From positions 1-6,031 of the forward strand of contig CAIQJD010000177.1 in assembly GCA_903872005.1 (NCBI GenBank): DNA of 6,031 bases, in the 5' to 3' direction. This document shows, one piece after another, positions 1 through 5,930 of the stretch. The DNA comes from an uncultured bacterium. Its GTDB lineage: Bacteria > Chloroflexota > Anaerolineae > JACIWP01. Below the pieces are notes generated by a model. That model did not search any database. It saw only the letters and a program-made list of their open reading frames with translations, and was not told where the DNA came from. Numbering within the stretch: the stretch's first letter is position 1; every line of letters begins with the position of its first letter. Position numbers and translations under genes: made by a program.

Positions 1-29
1 CAGCCCAGCGTGACCAGATGAACCCGCAT
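1..29 (-). CDS. Start of MiaB/RimO-type radical SAM methylthiotransferase (partial)
   Basis: Only the first nine codons and two bases of the tenth are inside the window; the rest lies beyond position 1. The reading gives MRVHLVTLG followed by TG, which fits a Cys codon. This matches the N-terminal opening of the MiaB/RimO family, whose first conserved Cys follows a TLGC motif in the UPF0004 domain and helps bind an auxiliary iron-sulfur cluster. RimO methylthiolates ribosomal protein S12, and MiaB modifies tRNA. RimO is the likelier of the two because the short lead before TLGC resembles RimO proteins, but this is inference. The ATG is four bases after the upstream RodZ-like gene's stop codon, so the two are probably cotranscribed and translationally coupled. 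The ribosome site is weak, with only a GAGG two bases before the ATG. The evidence is a ten-residue motif plus context, so the call is tentative. Confidence 0.6.
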
Positions 30-33
30 GGCC

Positions 34-891
34 TCAACCTGTAGCCGTAGGCTCTTGCTTGACCCACTCTTTGTCCATGACCTCGCCGGGCTTGCCCAGG
101 GGGCCGAGCAGCTCGCCGTTGAGGGTGATGATGACGCCGCCGGCATTGCCCACGCGCAACAACACCCGTTGCGCGCCTTCCCAGGAGCGCCGGTCGCCAA
201 CTTCCAGCGTCCCCTCATAAATCTTGACGCCATCCACCAGCACCTGCGCCCAGGTGCGCGCTGTCACTTCGATGCTCAATTCGACGCCGCGATAGACCTT
301 GGGCGTCGGCGTCGGGGTTTCTGTGGGCGTCGCGGTGGGGGCCGGTGTCTCGGTGGGCGTCTGGGTCGGGCCAGGCGTCGGCGTCGGCGTGATGGTTGAG
401 GTCGGCGATGGCAAAATTGGCGTCGCGGCCGGCGTCGCCAGGACGCCGGCCGTGGGCGTCGCCGACGCTCCGATGAAGGGCAACTGGCCGCTGCGTTGGT
501 AGGTAGTGAAGACATACCAGCCGGCCAATCCCAACCCGACGGCCAGGATCAAGACCAGCAACAAGCCGATGAGCGAGCCGCCAGGGCTGTGCATCAACGG
601 CACGGCCATCTTTTTGTCTATTTGCAGGCGATTGGCGAGGAGCGCCTCGGCCGGCGCCGCGCCGGTCAGCTCCGCATATTGCGCCATGAGCGGCTGGGGC
701 TTCAGACCGAGATATTGGGCATAACTGCGTAAGAAACCCCGGGCGGATACGTCGCCGGGGAGAGCATCGAACTGTTCCGCTTCGAGGGCTTCCAAATATG
801 CCAGACGGATGCGCGTCACGTGCTCGGCGTCGGCCAGGGTGACGCCTTTCGCTTCGCGCGCTTCGCGCAATAACTGGCCGAGTTGCGCCAT
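34..891 (-). CDS. rodZ: RodZ-like helix-turn-helix membrane protein (DUF4115 C-terminus)
   Basis: A 285-residue single-pass membrane protein with the RodZ domain order. Residues 1 to about 77 form the cytoplasmic helix-turn-helix domain (HTH_25 type), including the family-typical stretch around RGFLRSYAQYLGL. Residues about 106-129 form a hydrophobic transmembrane helix. Residues about 145-197 are a Thr-Pro-rich linker, and residues about 198-278 match the extracellular beta domain called DUF4115, with typical features such as ARTWAQVLVDG and YEGTL. In rod-shaped bacteria RodZ links MreB filaments to the cell-wall elongation machinery; a role in shape or envelope assembly here is inferred. 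The ATG start is supported by GGAGG seven bases upstream and by a sigma-70-like promoter at 928-956. The gene is followed four bases later by a MiaB/RimO-type gene. Homologues in Gram-positive bacteria also sit near pgsA and rimO, which agrees with the call. Confidence 0.88.
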   Translation of the reverse strand: MAQLGQLLREAREAKGVTLADAEHVTRIRLAYLEALEAEQFDALPGDVSARGFLRSYAQYLGLKPQPLMAQYAELTGAAPAEALLANRLQIDKKMAVPLMHSPGGSLIGLLLVLILAVGLGLAGWYVFTTYQRSGQLPFIGASATPTAGVLATPAATPILPSPTSTITPTPTPGPTQTPTETPAPTATPTETPTPTPKVYRGVELSIEVTARTWAQVLVDGVKIYEGTLEVGDRRSWEGAQRVLLRVGNAGGVIITLNGELLGPLGKPGEVMDKEWVKQEPTATG

Positions 892-927
892 GGATCGGCC
901 TCCAGATGGTATGCTGACAACGCCTGC

Positions 928-956
928 ACTATACCTGCTAGTAGGGGGTTTGTCAA
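928..956 (-). promoter_or_regulatory. Sigma-70-type promoter of the rodZ-like gene
   Basis: Read on the minus strand, a perfect -35 box TTGACA (951-956) is followed by a 17-base spacer (934-950) and a -10 box TATAGT (928-933), one base from consensus. Transcription should begin near position 921, leaving a leader of about 30 bases before the ATG at 891. The leader contains the GGAGG ribosome site at 899-903. Spacing, box quality and position all agree, and it lies just downstream of the terminator-like hairpin that ends the transporter operon. Confidence 0.82.
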
Positions 957-987
957 GTCACTTCGCGGTTCACGCGCAGATCGCCCC

Positions 988-1122
988 TCAAGGGTGCAGC
1001 GCCCGATGCGCCAGGATACGCAGCTTGTCGTTCTGGCTCAGACAAGGCTCGATCTTCTGCACGAAGTCGGCCAGCACCTCGGCCGGCGGGGCTGTCATCG
1101 TATCCAGCGTGATCTTGCGGCG
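988..1122 (-). pseudogene. Orphan C-terminal fragment of a P-loop kinase-like gene, paralogous to the gene at 3283-3960
   Basis: On the minus strand these 135 bases encode 44 residues and a TGA stop that align without gaps to residues 182-225 and the stop of the P-loop protein at 3283-3960. I count 32 of 44 identical residues and 108 of 135 identical bases. The last 54 bases, including the stop codon, differ at only three positions, and both copies end with LRILAHRALHP. Similarity stops just upstream of 1122, and the open frame meets an in-frame TGA at 1147-1149. The Walker A motif and the whole catalytic core are therefore absent. An internal ATG at 1096-1098 could give a 36-residue peptide, but no Shine-Dalgarno site precedes it. 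The likeliest reading is the remnant of a second gene copy, truncated by deletion or rearrangement. Confidence 0.8.
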
Positions 1123-1159
1123 CCGGCCGTCATCCTCTGGGCCGGATCAGCGCACGCGA

Positions 1160-1198
1160 GAACGGGCGCCCGCTCCCGAAGGAGTTGGGCGCCCGTTC
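1160..1198 (-). terminator. Strong hairpin ending the transporter operon, without a U-tract
   Basis: The arms 1160-1171 and 1187-1198 are perfect 12-base reverse complements (GAACGGGCGCCC). Inside them a second stem, CTCC with GGAG (1181-1184 with 1173-1176), closes a loop that reads UUCG on the minus-strand RNA, bounded by a C-G pair, the very stable tetraloop type. The hairpin lies about 52 bases after the solute-binding protein stop codon. The bases after it are GC-rich with no run of U, so it is not a textbook intrinsic terminator. It could still terminate transcription, or it could protect the 3' end of the mRNA. Confidence 0.65.
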
Positions 1199-1222
1199 GA
1201 CTACCTAGCCGATGCCAGGGAC

Positions 1223-1238
1223 GCCGGCCGAGGCCGGC
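1223..1238 (-). repeat. Small inverted repeat after the solute-binding protein gene
   Basis: GCCGGCC at 1223-1229 and GGCCGGC at 1232-1238 are perfect reverse complements separated by two bases, so about six pairs could form around a four-base loop. It lies 12 bases past the stop codon of the solute-binding protein and just before the larger hairpin at 1160-1198. It may add to mRNA 3'-end stability or termination. GC-rich palindromes of this size also occur by chance in such DNA. Confidence 0.35.
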
Positions 1239-1250
1239 ACAATGATAAGT

Positions 1251-3095
1251 CTACTTGCCGTCCCAGATCCACCAGTTGCCGATGTTGTACAGGCCGGTCA
1301 GCTTGTCAAAGCTGGTGCCTTGCAGCCGCTTGCTCTTGGCTTCGTACGACGGGGGCGCGACGAGCTGCGTGAACGGCTGGGTCTCATTCCAAATGCAGTC
1401 TACTTCCTGGAAGATGGCCTTCAGCTTCTCTTGATCCGTCGTCTGCAGCGCCTGCTGCTTCAGCTCCATGACGCGCGGGTTGTTGTACAGCCAATCGGGC
1501 GTCTTCTTGCCATCCGCGCCGGGCGGGAACGGATAGCCGTAGACGCCGACGTTGACGGTCTGCGCCGGATCCATGTACGCGAAGACGCCGAACGGGTCGC
1601 CGCCCCAGCCGACCCACATCACGTAGAAATCATAGTCCGTGCCGCGCGGCCCCTTGCCCGTGGTGTACTGGGTGATCAGGGCATTGTCAATCAGGTCTAC
1701 GTTGGACTGGAAGCCCAACGCGCGCATGTTCTCCTGCCAGACCGGCAACATATCCTGGCGGGCCTTGTTGCCCAACCACGACATGAAGTCAATAGTGATG
1801 CCGGCGCGCTTGTCTTTGGGCAGGCCGGCCGCCGTCCATAGCTCGTCGGCCTTCTTCGCGTCGTAGTCAAACTTCTTCATCGTCGGGCAGGCGTACATGG
1901 AGCCGTCAAACATGCTATGCACGACCTTGCCCTTGCCGCCCAGGATGCTGTTGATGTAGCCGGGACGGTTGATGGAAGTCAGCCACGCCTGGATGTTCTT
2001 CGGCTCGCGCCAGAAGCCATTCATGGTCGTGTAATTACGCAACAGGCCGAAGGCGTCCGAATCCGAGATCTTCGTGAGGATCTCGATTTTGGCGTTCTGT
2101 TGCAGTCCCGTGACTTCAGTCGGAGGCACCGAGGTCACGTAATCGAGTTCCCCATTCTCCAGCATGACCAGGGAGGTCGAGGCGTTGGCGATCTTGAAGA
2201 AGAGCTTCTCAGGAGCCGGCTTGCCGCCCCAGTAGTCATCGAAGCGCTTGAACTCGATGTACTGATCCGGCACGTACTTGACGAACTGATACGGGCCGGT
2301 GCCGATCGGGGCCGTCGTCCAGTACTTGTCGGTGCCCTTCAACAGAGCGTCCTGATCCAGCTTCTCAAGCTGATGCTTGGGAACGACGAAGCGGTTGGTG
2401 GCAAACATGCGCGGGAAGCTTGGATGCGGGGTCGTGATGGTGATTTCGACGTTGAGGTCGTCAATCTTCTTGACGCCCTCGATGGTCTTCGCCGTCTTGT
2501 CCTGGTAAGCCTTCATGCCCTTGATCAAGTCCCCGTACACGCCGGGAGCGATCCGGGGCTTCAGATCTGGATTGTACCAGAGGTGCAGCGAATAGATGAA
2601 GTCATCGGCGGTGAAGGGTTGGCCGTCCTGCCATTTGACGCCCTTGCGGAGATGGAAGGTATAGACCAGGCCATCCTTTGAAGCGTCGTAGCCGGTAGCC
2701 AGGCGGCCATCCAGGGTGCCATCGCGCAGCGCTTCAAACATATACTCGGCCATGGCCGACATGACCCAGCGGCTTTCCCAGTTGGACTGGTGCGGCCAGC
2801 TTTGCTCCGGCCAGCCATTGGGCTGCCAGATGTTGATGGTGCCGCCGGTCTGCTTCGTCGCCGGCGCCTTGGGCACAGCCGTCGGCGGCGCGGCCGTCGC
2901 CGTCACGACTTTTTCCTTCTCAACCACCTTCTCTTTTTCGACCACGACCGTCTCTTTGACGACCTTGTCCACTTGCTTCTCGACCACGACGGTGCGCTCG
3001 ACGATCTTCTCGACGATCTGCGGGGTTGCCGGCGCGCAGGCGGTCCATACCAGTCCCAACACGATGATCAGCACCAACGCGATATACCGTTTCAT
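1251..3095 (-). CDS. ABC transporter family 5 solute-binding lipoprotein (peptide-type)
   Basis: A 614-residue extracytoplasmic binding protein of the SBP_bac_5 (DppA/OppA) family, expected to capture peptides or another small solute for the DppB/DppC-type permeases encoded upstream. Residues 1-20 form a lipoprotein signal: Lys-Arg, a hydrophobic core, then WTAC with the lipid-bearing Cys20; Trp at -3 is unusual for a lipobox. Residues about 27-66 are repeats of Glu-Lys and Val-Val units, followed by an Ala/Pro/Thr-rich spacer to about 83. The binding fold follows, with the family signature around LVYTFHLRKGVKWQDGQPFT (144-162) and ADDF, then IGTGPYQF (264-271). The C-terminus, ending WWIWDGK, looks complete. 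The start at 3095 is chosen because AAGGAGG lies eight bases upstream and the signal peptide begins there; an in-frame open extension to 3326 would overlap the upstream gene. The ligand cannot be deduced from sequence. Confidence 0.93.
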   Translation of the reverse strand: MKRYIALVLIIVLGLVWTACAPATPQIVEKIVERTVVVEKQVDKVVKETVVVEKEKVVEKEKVVTATAAPPTAVPKAPATKQTGGTINIWQPNGWPEQSWPHQSNWESRWVMSAMAEYMFEALRDGTLDGRLATGYDASKDGLVYTFHLRKGVKWQDGQPFTADDFIYSLHLWYNPDLKPRIAPGVYGDLIKGMKAYQDKTAKTIEGVKKIDDLNVEITITTPHPSFPRMFATNRFVVPKHQLEKLDQDALLKGTDKYWTTAPIGTGPYQFVKYVPDQYIEFKRFDDYWGGKPAPEKLFFKIANASTSLVMLENGELDYVTSVPPTEVTGLQQNAKIEILTKISDSDAFGLLRNYTTMNGFWREPKNIQAWLTSINRPGYINSILGGKGKVVHSMFDGSMYACPTMKKFDYDAKKADELWTAAGLPKDKRAGITIDFMSWLGNKARQDMLPVWQENMRALGFQSNVDLIDNALITQYTTGKGPRGTDYDFYVMWVGWGGDPFGVFAYMDPAQTVNVGVYGYPFPPGADGKKTPDWLYNNPRVMELKQQALQTTDQEKLKAIFQEVDCIWNETQPFTQLVAPPSYEAKSKRLQGTSFDKLTGLYNIGNWWIWDGK

Positions 3096-3282
3096 GGCGC
3101 ATTCCTCCTTGCCTGGTTTCGTGCTCTGTCCAAACACCTGGGCGAGTACTGTTCCCGTCAAGTAGTCAACCGCATCCAGTAGAACGACGTGGCGGGCCTG
3201 GCATGCCCACACATGAGCGGTTAACGGCGCTTGCTCTATGGAGCCAATGGGGTCACTCCTTCCGCGCATCAGCCGCCGGCGC
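3096..3282 (-). other. 187-base gap between the P-loop gene and the lipoprotein gene
   Basis: This is the only long gap inside the transporter operon. I see no convincing promoter: TTGACT and TTGACG occur near 3145-3165 on the minus strand, but neither has a -10 box at 16-18 bases. A weak imperfect hairpin is possible at 3189-3212 (GGGC with GCCC around a seven-base loop, plus GTG with CAC). It could separate expression of the lipoprotein from the upstream genes, as binding proteins are usually needed in excess. The gap stays open in the lipoprotein frame, which I take as chance. Confidence 0.4.
3104..3110 (-). promoter_or_regulatory. Ribosome binding site fixing the lipoprotein start
   Basis: AAGGAGG on the minus strand lies eight bases before the ATG at 3093-3095. 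It decides between this start and the open in-frame extension reaching 3326. The extension would put 77 hydrophilic or mixed residues before the lipoprotein signal and overlap the neighbouring gene. Confidence 0.85.
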
Positions 3283-3960
3283 TCAAGGGTGCAGCGCCCG
3301 ATGGGCCAGGATACGCAGCTTGTCATTCTGGTTCAGATAGCGTTCAATCTGCTTCACGAACTCCTGCAACATCTCCGCCGGCGACGCAGTCGTCGCATCC
3401 AACGTCATTTTGCGCCGAATCAACGAAGCCTCAAACTCCTCGGCGAAGCGGCCCAACACCACATCCACGTCCTTCTCCAGCAAGGGGGACAGTGGATGGG
3501 GGTTGGCCTGCATGCGTTGCCGGATGACCTCTGGCGATGCCTTCAGCAGGACGAGCACCGTGTCCGGCGCGATTTCCATGACCTTCTTGTCGTAGTAGCG
3601 GGCCATGACGCGGCGGTCGGCGTATTGGCCGGCTCCGCCGTAGCCATAGTACATCGGCGCGTAGACTGCGTCGCCAAAGTAGAAGTTGACCACACAGTGG
3701 TCATTCTCATCATAGAAGCCGGAGCCAAGATGGTAGTTGGTCATGTAGTCCACATGCCGCTCCAGCAGGGCGCGGTTCATGTGGAGAATCTGCTGCGCCT
3801 TCTCGTCTTCTTCCGGGCCGCTCCCCTCACCAAAGGGCATGACGAAATGGTCATGAAAACTCGTGGTGCACGAACCCAGCGTATCCAGCATCCACTTCCT
3901 GAGTTCGCCGACAAATGTCGTCTTTCCGACATACTCACAGCCGATGATAATCAGTCGCAT
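3283..3960 (-). CDS. P-loop NTPase, thymidylate/deoxynucleoside kinase-like, function unknown
   Basis: A 225-residue cytosolic protein that opens with a beta strand and a Walker A motif, GCEYVGKT (residues 7-14). A strand and helix at about 134-151 (TVLVLLKASPEVIRQRM) resemble the segment before the lid of deoxynucleoside and thymidylate kinases, where a P-E-x-x-x-x-R pattern is common. ADRR at 114-117 may correspond to the D/E-R-x motif of those enzymes. The middle is rich in Tyr, Phe and Gly (93-113), suggesting an aromatic substrate pocket, but no substrate can be named. The ATG is supported by AGGAGGA seven bases upstream, and the gene starts 21 bases after the DppC-type permease stop, so it is almost certainly cotranscribed with the importer. 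It might phosphorylate an imported compound; this is inference. A diverged copy of its last 44 codons lies at 988-1122. No standard member of Dpp/Opp operons looks like this. Confidence 0.85.
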   Translation of the reverse strand: MRLIIIGCEYVGKTTFVGELRKWMLDTLGSCTTSFHDHFVMPFGEGSGPEEDEKAQQILHMNRALLERHVDYMTNYHLGSGFYDENDHCVVNFYFGDAVYAPMYYGYGGAGQYADRRVMARYYDKKVMEIAPDTVLVLLKASPEVIRQRMQANPHPLSPLLEKDVDVVLGRFAEEFEASLIRRKMTLDATTASPAEMLQEFVKQIERYLNQNDKLRILAHRALHP

Positions 3961-3981
3961 GCGTGTTCCTCCTATTGCGTG

Positions 3982-4932
3982 TCAGGATCTATTCATGAAT
4001 CTCGGATCCAATGCGTCGCGCAGGCCATCGCCAATGAAGTTGATGGATAGAACGGCCAGCATAATCGCCACCCCCGGCGGCGCCCACAGCCAGGGCATGC
4101 GCTTCAAGATGACGAGTTCTTGCGCTTCGCTCATCATATTGCCCCAACTGGCCGCCGGCGGCAGGATGCCGAGGCCGAGAAACGAGAGGCCGGCCTCGGT
4201 GAGAATGGCGCCGGCCACGCCGAAGGTGGCATGCACCACCAGCGGCGCGATGGCGCCGGGCAGGATATGGCGCAGGATCATGCGACCATTCTGCACTCCG
4301 GTGGAACGTGCGGCCAAGATGTAATCCAGCTCGCGAATCTGCAGGATCTGTCCGCGGATCAGCCGGGTTGGTCCGGTCCAGCCGACGATGCCGATGGCGA
4401 TCATGACGTTGAAGATGCTAGGCCCCAGGAGCGCGACCAGGAAGAGAATGATCATCAGCGTGGGAAACGTCATGACCATATCCACGACCCGCATGATGAT
4501 CCAATCTATTTTGCCGCCGTAGTAGCCGGAGATAGCGCCAAGCAAGACCGCGATGGTCTCATAGATGCCTACCGCGATCAAGCCCACGCTCAGAGAGACA
4601 CGCGCGCCATAGATCAGCCGGCTCAACACGTCGCGCCCAAACGAATCTGTGCCCAGCCAATGGGCCGCGCTGGGCGCGGCGCGCGGATGCTCCAGGTCCT
4701 GCGTCCGAAAGCTGTACGGGGCGACCAGCGGCGCAGCGATGGCGATGCACACCATGATGGCAAGCATCACCAGACCAAAGCGAGCCAGCTTGTGACGGAA
4801 GAAACGACGGATCGCGCGTCGGGTCGGGCTTTCGACTCGCCCCAGACCCAACCCGTTGCCGGCGGCCGGCTTTGCCTGAGCGCGCGAGCCTTGCGGGTCG
4901 GCGTTGTCACGATCTTCAGCTCGCATGGGCAT
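3982..4932 (-). CDS. ABC transporter permease, DppC/OppC type
   Basis: A 316-residue inner-membrane permease that pairs with the DppB-type protein upstream. Residues 1 to about 48 are a hydrophilic N-terminus, followed by a first membrane helix at about 51-72. The family signature LGTDSFGRD (93-101) comes next, with further membrane segments at about 115-135, 150-190, 230-255 and 285-303. The cytoplasmic EAA loop that docks on the ATPase lies around 203-232 (DYILAARSTG, then HILPG). The C-terminus, LRDALDPRF, is typical and the protein looks complete. An upstream TTG at 4965 keeps the frame open, but GGAGGG at 4936-4941 favours the ATG at 4932 or the one at 4926; the second has the longer, nine-base spacing. 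The gene begins about 35 bases after its partner's stop codon. Confidence 0.93.
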   Translation of the reverse strand: MPMRAEDRDNADPQGSRAQAKPAAGNGLGLGRVESPTRRAIRRFFRHKLARFGLVMLAIMVCIAIAAPLVAPYSFRTQDLEHPRAAPSAAHWLGTDSFGRDVLSRLIYGARVSLSVGLIAVGIYETIAVLLGAISGYYGGKIDWIIMRVVDMVMTFPTLMIILFLVALLGPSIFNVMIAIGIVGWTGPTRLIRGQILQIRELDYILAARSTGVQNGRMILRHILPGAIAPLVVHATFGVAGAILTEAGLSFLGLGILPPAASWGNMMSEAQELVILKRMPWLWAPPGVAIMLAVLSINFIGDGLRDALDPRFMNRS

Positions 4933-4967
4933 GGTCCCTCCATCCGGGGTGCGTGATGCGGCCAATT

Positions 4968-5930
4968 TCAGTCATACCGAATTCTCGGATCCACGACCGC
5001 ATACATGACATCGGCAAGCAGGTTGCTGAGCAGGATCATCGTGGCGCTCAAGAGCATGAGGCCCATCAGCATCGGATAGTCTCGGCCGGCTGTGGCTCGC
5101 CAGCCCAGCATGCCCATGCCCGGCCACTGGAAAATGGTCTCGATGATGACGGTCCCTCCCAACAAGCTCGGCAGACTCAACGCCACCAGCGTCACCAGAG
5201 GCAGGAGCGCATTGCGTAAGATGTGACGCAGCGTGACCACACGTTCCTTGAGGCCCTTGGCGCGCGCGACGGTGACATAGTCCATGTGCATCACTTCGAG
5301 GACGCTCATGCGGGTGTAGCGCGCCCAGTGGCCGGCGCTGAAGACGCCCATGATGACGGTAGGCATCACCAGATGGCGGATACGATCCCAGATCGAGAAA
5401 GGCTCCCCGATCGTCGCCATCCCGTAGGTCGGCAAGACGCCCAGACGCAGCGCGAAGATGTACATGAAGGCCAGCGCCACGAAGAAGCCCGGCAGTGACA
5501 GTTGGGCAAAAGCGATGACCGTAAAGAAGTAGTCGGTGAAAGAGTATTGCTTCAAAGCCATGATAATCCCCATGGGGATGCCGATAACCAGAGCCAGCAA
5601 CAGGGATGTTCCCATCAAGAGAAACGTCGGGCCGATGCGCTCGCTCAGCCATTCCACCACGGTCCGGTTGCCTTTGAGGGGATAGCCCAGATCGCCTTGA
5701 AGCGCGCGCCCCAGCCAGCGCGCGTAGCGCACATACCAGGGCTTGTCAAAGCCATACTGCTGGCGGACAACATGAAGCTCCTCGGGCTTCATCGTGTCGT
5801 AAGCCTGTTGCCCAACGATGTTGATGATCGGATCGCCGGGCGCCAGGGCGTAGAGGGCATACACGATGATCGTAATGCCAAAGAACACCGGGATGGAGAC
5901 GAGCAAGCGCTGGATGATGTACTTGGTCAC
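4968..5930 (-). CDS. ABC transporter permease, DppB/OppB type
   Basis: A 320-residue inner-membrane permease of the binding-protein-dependent family that moves dipeptides, oligopeptides, nickel or similar solutes. It starts with the typical first helix (residues about 9-29) ending in APGDP (30-34). GDLGYP (79-84) marks the periplasmic region before the core, and further helices lie at about 102-126, 135-160, 186-200, 242-262 and 287-310. The EAA loop is at about 217-245 (DYVTVARAKGL, then HILRNALLP), and the C-terminus DPRIRYD is family-typical, so the protein is complete. The start codon is GTG at 5928-5930, preceded by AGGAGAG eight bases upstream. This GTG overlaps the stop codon of the preceding frame as GTGA, a sign of translational coupling. 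The DppC-type partner follows. Confidence 0.94.
   Translation of the reverse strand: MTKYIIQRLLVSIPVFFGITIIVYALYALAPGDPIINIVGQQAYDTMKPEELHVVRQQYGFDKPWYVRYARWLGRALQGDLGYPLKGNRTVVEWLSERIGPTFLLMGTSLLLALVIGIPMGIIMALKQYSFTDYFFTVIAFAQLSLPGFFVALAFMYIFALRLGVLPTYGMATIGEPFSIWDRIRHLVMPTVIMGVFSAGHWARYTRMSVLEVMHMDYVTVARAKGLKERVVTLRHILRNALLPLVTLVALSLPSLLGGTVIIETIFQWPGMGMLGWRATAGRDYPMLMGLMLLSATMILLSNLLADVMYAVVDPRIRYD

Noticed and set aside
299..502. Plus-strand open frame rich in Gly-Val repeats
   Set aside because: It is the antisense reading of the Thr-Pro linker codons of the RodZ-like gene, whose repeated ACG/CCG-type codons create an artificial Val-Gly pattern. It has no ribosome site or family resemblance.
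1917..2681. Long plus-strand open frame of 254 codons
   Set aside because: It lies wholly antisense to the well-supported solute-binding protein. Long antisense frames are expected in GC-rich coding DNA, and the translation resembles no family I recognise.
3140..3170. Possible promoter before the solute-binding protein gene
   Set aside because: Two TTGAC-like words are present on the minus strand, but neither has a recognisable -10 box at 16-18 bases, unlike the clear promoter at 928-956.
3096..3326. In-frame N-terminal extension of the solute-binding protein up to 3326
   Set aside because: The ATG at 3095 has an AAGGAGG site at good spacing and is followed at once by a lipoprotein signal peptide. 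The extension would bury that signal 77 residues inside the protein and overlap the end of the P-loop gene in another frame.
3238..4050. Plus-strand open frame of 270 codons opposite the P-loop gene
   Set aside because: It is antisense to a gene with a Walker A motif and a good ribosome site. Its similarity to the plus-strand frame at 883-1245 only mirrors the duplicated tail on the minus strand.
4933..4965. TTG start at 4965 for the DppC-type permease
   Set aside because: It has no ribosome site of its own, and a GGAGGG motif lies between it and the ATG codons at 4932 and 4926, which favours the shorter protein.
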